DNA from: JBBROS01 sp965199595 | GTDB taxonomy: Bacteria; Pseudomonadota; Alphaproteobacteria; Acetobacterales; Acetobacteraceae | Direction of reading: 5' to 3' | Length of the DNA: 64,000 bases | NCBI GenBank assembly: GCA_965199595.1 | Contig: OZ241182.1 | Location: forward strand, 1,984,001 to 2,048,000 | Shown: in pieces, positions 38,975-47,654 of the stretch | Numbering within the stretch: position 1 is the first letter of the stretch | Layout: the number at the start of each line of letters is the position of its first letter | Notes under the pieces: model-generated | Databases searched by the model: none | What the model saw: only the letters and a program-made list of their open reading frames with translations | What the model was told of the DNA's origin: nothing | Position numbers and translations under genes: made by a program

Positions 38975-40693
38975 TCAGCCGTCCGCACGCACGGCTTCAT
39001 CGCCCTCGGCGCGGATGCTCCGCACGACCTCCTCGATGGTGGTGGTGCCGGACAGCGCGGCGTCCAGCCCGGCATCGAACATGCTCACCATGCCCTGCGC
39101 CACCGCCTCCCGTTCGATATCCGCCGGGTTGGCGCGGGCGTAGATCAGGCGCTCGATCTCGGCATTGGGCTGCAGGAACTCGGCGATGGCCTGGCGCCCG
39201 CGGAAGCCGGAGTTGCGGCAGTGCTCGCAGCCCACGGGCTGCCACAGCCGCACCGGCCCGCCCCGCCGCTCCAGCCCGAAGCGGTGCACCAGCTCGGCCG
39301 GCGGGTCGATCTCGCGCCGGCAATGGTCGCACAGGCGGCGCACCAGGCGCTGCGCCAGCACGCCGCGCAGCACGGAGGTCATCAGGTAGTCCTCGAGACC
39401 CATGTCGCGCAGCCGGGTGATGGTGGCGGCGGCGGAGTTCGTGTGCAGGGTGGACAGCACCAGGTGCCCGGTCAGCGCCGCCTGCACCGCGATCTGCGCC
39501 GTCTCCAAATCGCGGATCTCACCCACCATGATGACGTCGGGGTCCTGCCGCAGGATGGAGCGCAGCAGGGCGGCGAAGTTGAGACCGATCTGCGGCTTCA
39601 CCTGGATCTGGTTCACCCCGTCGAGCTGATACTCGATCGGGTCCTCCACGGTGATGATCTTGCGGGTGACGGCGTTCAGCGCCATCAGCCCGGTGTAGAG
39701 CGTCGTGGTCTTGCCGCTGCCGGTGGGTCCGGTGACCAGCACGATGCCGTTGGGCAAGTCGAGCGCCGTGGTCAGCCGGGTCACCACGGCGGGGGCGAGG
39801 CCGAGGCGGGCGTAGTCGAACACCACCGTGCTGCGGTCCAGCACGCGAAGCACCACGGTCTCGCCGTGCTGGGACGGCACGGTGGAGACGCGGAAGTCGA
39901 TCTCGGTGCCGCGCACCGCCAGCTTGATGCGGCCATCCTGCGGCAGCCGGCGCTCGGCGATGTCGAGCCGGGCCATGATCTTGATACGGGAGATGACGGC
40001 GGCGGTCAGGTTCGCGGAGGGGCTCTCCATCTCGTGCAGCACGCCGTCGTAGCGGTAGCGGATGCGCAGGCGGTCCGGGAAGGGCTCCAGATGCACGTCC
40101 GAAGCCTGGGTCTCCACGGCGCGGGCGATGACCTGGTTGACCAGGCGGATGATCGGGGCCTCGCTGGCCAGGTCCTTCAGGCGTTCGGCATCGTAGTCCA
40201 GCGGTTCCGCGGCCTTGTCGTCGTGATCGGCCTCGCCGTCCGAGGCGCTGGGATAGAGGCGGTCGAAGGCGGCATCCAGCTCGATCGGCACCGCCACCTC
40301 CAGCCGCACGGCGTGCCCGGTGGCGGCGGTGACGGCGGCGGGAACGAACGGATCGAGCGGGTCCGCCGTCGCCAGCACCAGCACCTCACCCTCCATGGCG
40401 ACCGGCATCGCCCGCGCCTGGCGCAGGAAGCGGGCGGCCAGCCGTTCCGCGAACAGCGGCACCTCCGGGTATCGCGCCGGCGCGGCGAGCGGGATGGCGA
40501 GCAGCGCGGCCAGCGCCTGCGCCAGGCCACGCTCCGTCACCATACCAAGCTGGATCAGCACCACCTCCAGCCGCTGCCCGCTCTCCTCCGCAACCCGGCG
40601 CGCCCGCTCCATGCTGCGGGCATCGCACTGCCCCTGCTCCACCAGCAGCGCCGTCAGCTGCGGCAGGGCATCAAGGGTGAGCGCCTGGTTCAT
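38975..40693 (-). CDS. gspE: Type II secretion ATPase GspE
   Basis: 572 residues. Cytoplasmic ATPase driving pseudopilus assembly. N-terminal GspE domain (about 1-145), then core with Walker A GPTGSGKTTTLYTGL, Asp box ITVEDPIEYQLDGV, Walker B IMVGEIRDLETAQIAVQAALTGHLV, His box VLSTLHTNSAAATITRL and a zinc-binding tetracysteine (CDHC...CEHC) in the C-terminal part. First gene of the minus-strand operon; diverges from the prepilin peptidase with 70 bases between starts. Confidence 0.95.
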   Translation of the reverse strand: MNQALTLDALPQLTALLVEQGQCDARSMERARRVAEESGQRLEVVLIQLGMVTERGLAQALAALLAIPLAAPARYPEVPLFAERLAARFLRQARAMPVAMEGEVLVLATADPLDPFVPAAVTAATGHAVRLEVAVPIELDAAFDRLYPSASDGEADHDDKAAEPLDYDAERLKDLASEAPIIRLVNQVIARAVETQASDVHLEPFPDRLRIRYRYDGVLHEMESPSANLTAAVISRIKIMARLDIAERRLPQDGRIKLAVRGTEIDFRVSTVPSQHGETVVLRVLDRSTVVFDYARLGLAPAVVTRLTTALDLPNGIVLVTGPTGSGKTTTLYTGLMALNAVTRKIITVEDPIEYQLDGVNQIQVKPQIGLNFAALLRSILRQDPDVIMVGEIRDLETAQIAVQAALTGHLVLSTLHTNSAAATITRLRDMGLEDYLMTSVLRGVLAQRLVRRLCDHCRREIDPPAELVHRFGLERRGGPVRLWQPVGCEHCRNSGFRGRQAIAEFLQPNAEIERLIYARANPADIEREAVAQGMVSMFDAGLDAALSGTTTIEEVVRSIRAEGDEAVRADG

Positions 40694-40763
40694 CTCAGCA
40701 CCATGCTTGCATCCCGGCTGGCAAACACGCTAGCCGAGGCCGAGGGTTGCGCAGGAGCACGCC

Positions 40764-41525
40764 GTGCCGGACTGGCTGCCCACACAGACCCTGGTGACGC
40801 TGCTGGTGCTCGCGCCTGTCGTCGGCAGCTTCCTCGGCGTCCTGGTGCGCCGCCTGCCCGCAGGCCGCTCCGTGGTGGTCGGCCGCTCGGCCTGCGAGGC
40901 ATGCGGACATCCGCTGGGCGTGGCCGAGCTGGTGCCGCTGGCGAGCTTCGTGTGGCTGCGAGGACGCTGCCGGGCCTGCCGCGCACGCATCCATTGGATG
41001 CACCCGGCGATCGAGCTGGCGAGCCTTGCCGTCGTGCTGATCGTCGCAGCCGTGGTGGGGCAGGCGGATGGACCGCTGGTGGCGGGCTGCCTGCTGGGCT
41101 GGACGTTGCTGGCGCTTGCCTGGATCGACGCCGGATACCTCGTGCTCCCGGATGTGCTCACCCTGCCGCTGGTGCTGCTGGGCTTGGGTGCGACATTGGT
41201 GCTGGACCCCGATGACCTGGCCGGACATGCCGCGGCGGCTGTGCTGGGCTATGGCAGCTTCGCGCTGGTTGCCGCCTGGTACCGCTGGCGCCGGGGGCGG
41301 GACGGCATGGGCATGGGCGATGCGAAGCTGATGGCTGCGGCGGGGGCCTGGGTGGGTGTGCCGGGTCTCGCGCCGGTGATGCTGGGTGGCGCACTGCTGG
41401 GGCTTGCCTTCGCCGGAGTGCAGCGGCTGCGGGGCCGCGTTATGGGCGTCGGCACCAGGATACCATTCGGCCCCAGCCTCGCTGCAGCGCTCTGGCTGGA
41501 GTGGCTTCTCCTGGCCAGGCCATAG
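40764..41525 (+). CDS. gspO: Prepilin peptidase (GspO/PilD)
   Basis: 253 residues, seven or eight membrane helices. Aspartyl protease and N-methyltransferase that cleaves prepilin leaders (GspG-K) at Gly-Phe. Zinc-binding tetracysteine CEAC...CRAC near residues 45-75; catalytic Asp in WIDAGYLVLPDVLTLPL and in GMGDAKLMAAAGAW. Transcribed from the plus strand between gspE and gspG, and its stop lies 6 bases from the gspG stop. Confidence 0.93.
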   Translation: MPDWLPTQTLVTLLVLAPVVGSFLGVLVRRLPAGRSVVVGRSACEACGHPLGVAELVPLASFVWLRGRCRACRARIHWMHPAIELASLAVVLIVAAVVGQADGPLVAGCLLGWTLLALAWIDAGYLVLPDVLTLPLVLLGLGATLVLDPDDLAGHAAAAVLGYGSFALVAAWYRWRRGRDGMGMGDAKLMAAAGAWVGVPGLAPVMLGGALLGLAFAGVQRLRGRVMGVGTRIPFGPSLAAALWLEWLLLARP

Positions 41526-41530
41526 GCGCT

Positions 41531-42010
41531 CTAGTTGCAAATCTGTCCGCTCGTCTCGGTGCCCGCTTGACCATTCGGGCCCAGCGAGCACAGGTCATAC
41601 TCCCGGCCGGTGCGGCTGGACGGCATGCGATAGACGTAGGGGTGGTTCCAGGCATCCACCGGCAGCTTGTCACCCTTCACGTAGGGGCCGGTCCAGTTGC
41701 CGCCAGCGGTGGGCCGGGTCACCAGGGCCTGCAGCCCCTGCTCCGTGGTCGGGTAGCTGCCGGCATCGAGCTTGTACATGTCCAGCACCGCGCCCAGCGA
41801 TTCGATTGATTGCCTGGCGATCGAGGTTCTGGCACCTCCAAGCTGCCGCAACACGGCAGGCGCCACGAGACCGATCAACAGGCCCAGGATGGCGATGACA
41901 ACGAGGACTTCGAGCAACGTGAACCCGGCCTGCCGGACCGCTCGCCCGGCAGGCTGCTGATGGCCGTGCCGTTCGTCGCCTGTATGGCGCTGGTCGCTTC
42001 GCTGTATCAA
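41531..42010 (-). CDS. gspG: Type II secretion major pseudopilin GspG
   Basis: 159 residues. Cleavage site RQAGFTLLEVLVVIAILGLLIG (Gly-Phe, Glu +5) and GspG C-terminal pattern SYPTTEQGLQALVTRPT, GPYVKGDKLPVDAWNHPYVY, YDLCSLGPNGQAG. Main shaft subunit. The only recognisable start gives a leader of 29 residues, longer than the usual 5-15 for this family; a non-standard start nearer the site cannot be excluded. Overlaps the opposite-strand lytic transglycosylase gene head-to-head by about 50 bases, so its promoter lies inside that gene. Confidence 0.9.
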   Translation of the reverse strand: MIQRSDQRHTGDERHGHQQPAGRAVRQAGFTLLEVLVVIAILGLLIGLVAPAVLRQLGGARTSIARQSIESLGAVLDMYKLDAGSYPTTEQGLQALVTRPTAGGNWTGPYVKGDKLPVDAWNHPYVYRMPSSRTGREYDLCSLGPNGQAGTETSGQICN

Positions 42011-42373
42011 TTACCGCCTCGTGTGCTGCCGGCCATTCAGAAGGTCGAAGGTGGGGCGCCCGGGCTGGTGAGCCAGAACGCCAACGGGTCAGAGGATTAC
42101 GGGGTGATGCAGGTCAACTCACTGTGGCTACCGTCCCTTGCAGCCTACACCGGACTGCCCCGCGCGGAAGTGCGGCAGCGTCTCATCGACCGGCCCTGCT
42201 TCAACATTGCGGCCGGCGGGCTGATCCTGCGGACCTACCTTGACGAGACCGGCGGAGACCTGATGCGAGCGATCGGCAACTACCACTCGCACACGGAAAC
42301 GAGGAACAGGCTGTATCAGCTCAAAGTCATGCAGTCAGCAGCCAAGCTGTTCGGCGGCGCGGTTCCGAACTGA
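41960..42373 (+). CDS. Small SLT-type lytic transglycosylase
   Basis: 137 residues from ATG 41960 (ATG 41984 is an alternative that would give 129). Hydrophobic N-terminus (AVPFVACMALVASLYQL) suggests export or anchoring. SLT core: VLPAIQKVEGG with the catalytic Glu, GSEDYGVMQVNSLWLP, FNIAAGGLILRTYLDETGGDLMRAIGNYHSH. Resembles IagB/VirB1-type enzymes that open peptidoglycan for secretion machinery. Location, head-to-head and overlapping gspG, suggests a role for the type II system. Followed by a terminator. Confidence 0.82.
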   Translation: MAVPFVACMALVASLYQLPPRVLPAIQKVEGGAPGLVSQNANGSEDYGVMQVNSLWLPSLAAYTGLPRAEVRQRLIDRPCFNIAAGGLILRTYLDETGGDLMRAIGNYHSHTETRNRLYQLKVMQSAAKLFGGAVPN

Positions 42374-42377
42374 AGCG

Positions 42378-42406
42378 GCGGCCGGGAAATGATCCCCGGC
42401 CGCTTT
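42378..42406. terminator. Bidirectional terminator between the transglycosylase and the ferritin-like gene
   Basis: GCGGCCGGG / CCCGGCCGC, 9-bp perfect stem with an 8-base loop and a following TTT on the plus strand; lies in the 36-base gap between convergent genes. Confidence 0.65.
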
Positions 42407-42409
42407 CAG

Positions 42410-43363
42410 TCAGGAGTTGATGGCGCCGTTCAAGCCCTGCGGGAAGAACAGGCCCTTGAACGACCCGGCGCTGCCGTACACGATGTTCAGCACCTGGCGG
42501 GTATTGCGGCGGAACGCCAGGGCATTCGCGTCGGTGGGCGCAAAGTTGTTGTTGGAGCCGGGAACGATGATCGGCACATCCTCCTGCGCACCCTGCACAC
42601 CGGCGGCGGACAGGGCGCCACGGACCGCGCTGATGCGGCCGAAGGCTGCGCCGGCGCCGTTCATGGCCAGCAGCGTGCGGATGGCGCCCGCATGGTAGGC
42701 CTCGACCGCAAGGATGCCAGCCGCAGCCTCGACGTAGTCCGGGTTGCCGATGTAGCGGGCCGCGCCGGCATAGGCTGTCACGCCAACGTCCTCAAAGATC
42801 GACGCGCCGAGCAGGAAGCTCACGTCATCGGCGTAAGGGTTGAAGATCTGCCCCGGGTTCACGAGACCTGCCGTCTGCGCCAGAACGCTGAACGCGTTGG
42901 TGGGGCCGACGCCCACGTCGATGAACGGGATCGCCACGGCGGCGCTGCCGAGCACGGAACGGATGAACTTGACGTGGGTCATCTCGTCCACCGCGATCTT
43001 CTGCGCGTACTGCTGGATGCTGCTGCTCTTGAACGGCACCAGCTCACCGCGGCCCGTGGTCCCCTGCACGCCGACGCCGGTGCGGAGGTTGGCGGGCAGG
43101 CCCTGGCCAGTGGTGGCGTAGAGGTAGAACTCGGCCTCGACGTATTCCAGGTTCAGCGCGAAGTTGAAGATGTCGACGTCCGAGGCGCCCACGCCCTGGT
43201 TTGCGGCCTTTGCGGGCGTCGCAGCGGTCAACACGCCGCTGGCGGCAAGGGCTGCGGCGCCCAGCCCGAAGCTGGCGCGGCGGAGCGCCCGGCGGCGATC
43301 CATCTCCATCATCTTGCCGAGCTGTGCGTCGGCGTCGTTCTCGGGAATGTTGATGTTAGCCAT
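42410..43363 (-). CDS. Tat-exported ferritin-like protein (Ferritin_2 / desiccation-type)
   Basis: 317 residues from ATG 43363, preceded by GAGGAAG at 8 bases. Twin-arginine signal: DRRRALRRASFGLGAAAL, Ala-rich region ending AKA. Mature domain is helical with Ferritin_2-like pattern (VDIFNFALNLEYVEAEFYLYA; KIAVDEMTHVKFIRSVLG; AAGILAVEAYHAGAIRTLLA), the E...EMTH and E..H pairs suggesting a di-metal site. Related proteins are associated with desiccation or oxidative stress; activity is unknown. Monocistronic and divergent from the MFS gene. Confidence 0.83.
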   Translation of the reverse strand: MANINIPENDADAQLGKMMEMDRRRALRRASFGLGAAALAASGVLTAATPAKAANQGVGASDVDIFNFALNLEYVEAEFYLYATTGQGLPANLRTGVGVQGTTGRGELVPFKSSSIQQYAQKIAVDEMTHVKFIRSVLGSAAVAIPFIDVGVGPTNAFSVLAQTAGLVNPGQIFNPYADDVSFLLGASIFEDVGVTAYAGAARYIGNPDYVEAAAGILAVEAYHAGAIRTLLAMNGAGAAFGRISAVRGALSAAGVQGAQEDVPIIVPGSNNNFAPTDANALAFRRNTRQVLNIVYGSAGSFKGLFFPQGLNGAINS

Positions 43364-43431
43364 GTGCGGCACTTCCTCAATGTTGATACTGAATGCGCCG
43401 GCTGCTGCCGATGGAAGTCCTGGCGAAACCG

Positions 43432-43507
43432 TCACACTGTGAGGGTAACTCTGGCCACGCTGAACGGATGCACCAGTCTCGCGTGAATTATCGTGAGACC
43501 TGTCACG
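43432..43507. promoter_or_regulatory. Two dyads between the ferritin-like and MFS genes
   Basis: TCACACTGTGA (43432-43442) is a perfect odd dyad, and CGTGA(N6)TCACG (43492-43507) is a second in the same 284-base divergent region. The half sites share a TCAC/GTGA motif, so the same regulator could bind both. No regulator gene is adjacent. Short dyads in such DNA can occur by chance. Confidence 0.3.
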
Positions 43508-43647
43508 GATGCGTGTTGCACGGACCGTTCGGTATAGGCGTCAACGAGTTGCGTTCGGGGCCGCCGCATAGCCGGGTCGTCAGTCCGCTCCCATCCTGCC
43601 ATGCTGCGGTGCGGAGCGCGCGGCTGCCGGGCGCGGACGGAGAGCCG

Positions 43648-44898
43648 ATGAACGACTTGCCCCTAATCTCCAGAACCCTGCTGCCCGGCGCTCGCGTCAT
43701 TGCCGCGGCTGCGGAGCACCAGCCGGAGGCACCCGTCGCGCTGCTGGTCGTCCTGACCGTCGCCGTGGGTGTGCTGGTGGCGAACCTGTATTACGCGCAG
43801 CCGCTGCTGATTGAGATCGGGCAGGAGCTGCATATCTCCTCGGGGCTTGCCGGGTCGATCGTGAGCGTGGCGCAGGTGGGGTATGGCACCGGCCTGTTCT
43901 TCCTGGTCCCGGTGGCGGACCTGGTGGAGAACAAGCGGCTGGTGCTGACCATGATGGGGCTCACGGTTGCCGGGCTGGTGGCGCTGGCGACCTCCGGCAG
44001 CACGATCGCGTTCTTCATCGCCTCCTTCCTGATCGGCGTCTGTGCCACGGCGGCGCAGGTGCTGCTGCCCTTCGTGGCCTTCCTGGTGCCGGAGGCGCGG
44101 CGCGGCCGCGTGGTGGGCAACGTCATGGCCGGGGTGCTGACCGGCATCATGCTGGCCCGCCCGGCCTCGCTGTTCATCGCCGGCAGCTTCGGCTGGCGCG
44201 CCGTGTTCTGGGCCTCGGCCTGCATCGTCGGCACCATGGCGCTGCTGCTGGCCCGCATGATGCCGACGGCCCGGCCCGCCAGCGGGATGCACTACGGGCG
44301 GATCATCTCCTCCATGGTGCGCCTGCCCGCGCAGATGCCGCCGCTGTGCTGGCGCTCAGCCTATGGCGCACTCATGTTCGGCGCGTTCAACATGTTCTGG
44401 ACCGCGGCCCCGATGATGCTGGCGGACCGGTTCGGCCTGGGGCAGCACGAGGTCGGGCTGTTCGCGCTCGCTGGGGCTGGCGGCGCGCTGGCGGCACCGC
44501 TGGCAGGGCGGATGGCGGACCGGGGGCTCGAGACCCTGGCGACCGCCGGGGCGATGGTGGTGCTGGGGCTGGCGTTCCTCGGCACGGGCTGGGCGGTCGC
44601 GGGCGTGGCGCTGGCCTCGCTGGTGGTGGCGACCATCGTGCTGGACGCCTCGGTGCAGGTGAACCAGGTGGTCAGCCGCCGCACGGTGTTCGGCACGTCG
44701 CCGGAGATCCGGGGCCGGGTCAACGCGCTCTATATGACCAGCATGTTCATCGGCGGTGCCCTGGGTTCGCTCGCGGGCACCGTGACCTATCATTGGGGCG
44801 GCTGGCCGATGACGGCGGGGGTCGGGGTGCTTATCGCCGTGGTGGCGTTCGCGCTGCTCGCGATCGAGGTGCGCGGCGACTGGCGGCGGGCCTCATAG
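43648..44898 (+). CDS. MFS transporter
   Basis: 416 residues, 12 predicted membrane segments. Start ATG 43648 with GGAGAG upstream, although the frame is open much further. Motif A-like VADLVENKRLVLTMMGL between helices 2 and 3, and a pseudo-repeat GRMADRGLETLATAGAM in the second half. Resembles YnfM/YybF-type efflux proteins. Substrate cannot be assigned. Its stop overlaps the stop of the convergent PhnD-like gene by 6 bases. Confidence 0.85.
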   Translation: MNDLPLISRTLLPGARVIAAAAEHQPEAPVALLVVLTVAVGVLVANLYYAQPLLIEIGQELHISSGLAGSIVSVAQVGYGTGLFFLVPVADLVENKRLVLTMMGLTVAGLVALATSGSTIAFFIASFLIGVCATAAQVLLPFVAFLVPEARRGRVVGNVMAGVLTGIMLARPASLFIAGSFGWRAVFWASACIVGTMALLLARMMPTARPASGMHYGRIISSMVRLPAQMPPLCWRSAYGALMFGAFNMFWTAAPMMLADRFGLGQHEVGLFALAGAGGALAAPLAGRMADRGLETLATAGAMVVLGLAFLGTGWAVAGVALASLVVATIVLDASVQVNQVVSRRTVFGTSPEIRGRVNALYMTSMFIGGALGSLAGTVTYHWGGWPMTAGVGVLIAVVAFALLAIEVRGDWRRAS

Positions 44899-45641
44899 GG
44901 CCAGGGTCTCCGCATAGTCGGCCAGGCTGGCGCCGCTGAAGCCCGCAAGGCCGACATCCTGCAACAGGGCGCACCCGGCCGCATCGCCTGACAGGCCGAG
45001 AAGCTCGGTCCGCAGGCGCGTGACATCCCCGGCCGCCATGCCGGCGGCGCCCACCAGCGGCGGGCTCGGCTGGCCCGGCGTGTGGCCCACCACGCGCAAC
45101 CGACCCGCCAGCGCGGCATCGTGACGGCAGAGCAGCGCCCAGACCAGGCTGTCCAGCGCCGCGACGCTGGCCCGGCCCTCCGCCACGGCGGCCGCGGCGG
45201 CCTGGTGCGGCCCGAACGGGCCCACCTCCGCCGCATACCAGCCGCCGAGACCCGCTAGATGCGCCTGCGGCATGTTCCAGCCGGAGTGCGAGCCGCGGGC
45301 GTTGAAGGCGAAGCTGTGGCCGAAGGTCTCCTCCAACCGCTGGAACGGGGACGCGGCGGCGACGACGAACACCGAATGGTAGCGCGCCGCAGCCTGCCCG
45401 GCCGGGATCGGGGCGGCGATCACCGGCCGCCGCCCCTCGTTCTCCTTCGCCAGCGGCCAGCCGCACATGAAGGCGCAGCCGAGCGCCGGGTTCTGCCACA
45501 GGCTGTCCAGCGTGGCGGGGTGCGGGTGACCAATGATCTCCAGCGGCACGCCGGAGCCCTGGATGACGCGGCCAAGCAGGCGGCGCCAGGCCGCGGTGGC
45601 GCCGGGCGCCACGTTGTACATGCGGGTGCTGGCGATGCGCA

Positions 45642-45642
<1 letters not shown>
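44893..45642 (-). CDS. PhnD-like phosphate/phosphonate-type substrate-binding protein coupled to hutU
   Basis: 249 residues with no clear signal peptide (starts RIASTRMYNVAPGATAAWRRLL). Core FMCGWPLAKENEGRRPVIAAPI, FVVAAASPFQRLEETFGHSFAFNARGSHSGWNMPQAHL, ALDSLVWALLCRHDAALAGRL match the PhnD/PF12974 family of ABC-type periplasmic binding proteins. Start ATG 45642 overlaps the hutU TGA by one base (TGATG), so it is translated after hutU. No ABC permease or ATPase is adjacent. Because it lacks an evident signal, it could be a cytoplasmic binding or sensor version. Confidence 0.75.
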
Positions 45643-47306
<1,664 letters not shown>

Positions 47307-47377
47307 GGGCAATCCCCTGGTGAGGCCCGCGAGTGTCGCGCGGGGGCCGCGGCAGGGCAAGCGAGGCCGCAACGCCC

Positions 47378-47408
47378 TTGACCTTCCCACGGTGGCAACC
47401 CTCATCTG
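47378..47408 (+). promoter_or_regulatory. CueR-type copper promoter upstream of copZ
   Basis: TTGACC (-35, 47378-47383) followed by a 19-base spacer and a weak -10 (CATCTG, 47403-47408). Spacing and the ACCTTCC...GGCAACC dyad match MerR-family CueR/HmrR operators (E. coli copA: TTGACC, 19 bases, TAACCT). The right half is imperfect. Copper-bound CueR would twist the 19-bp spacer to activate. Confidence 0.6.
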
Positions 47409-47438
47409 CGGTCCAGTGCCACACGCCGGAGCATGATC

Positions 47439-47651
47439 ATGAGCGCCACCCAGGGTTCGACCTTCAAGGTCGAGGATATGAGCTGCAAGCATTGCGTCGG
47501 CTTGATTGACGCCGCGCTGAGCGCCGGACTGCCCGGCATCGCCCACACCATCGACCTCGCCCGCCACGAAGTCACCGTGGCCGGAGACCCGGCTGCCGCC
47601 GAGGCCATCATCCGCGACGCCGGGTATAAGCCGGTTCTGATCGGAGCCTGA
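47439..47651 (+). CDS. copZ: Copper chaperone CopZ-like HMA protein
   Basis: 70 residues, single HMA domain with MSCKHC metal motif near residues 14-19 and the C-terminal GYKPVLIG. Delivers Cu(I) to the CopA ATPase. Start ATG 47439 preferred because GGAG at 47428-47431 is 7 bases away; ATG 47433 is only 1 base from it. 3 bases before copA. Confidence 0.88.
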   Translation: MSATQGSTFKVEDMSCKHCVGLIDAALSAGLPGIAHTIDLARHEVTVAGDPAAAEAIIRDAGYKPVLIGA

Positions 47652-47654
47652 GCC

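Noticed and set aside
38861..41215. 784-residue plus-strand frame over gspE and gspF
   Set aside because: Crosses two well-supported minus-strand genes and the true gspO start; no family similarity seen.
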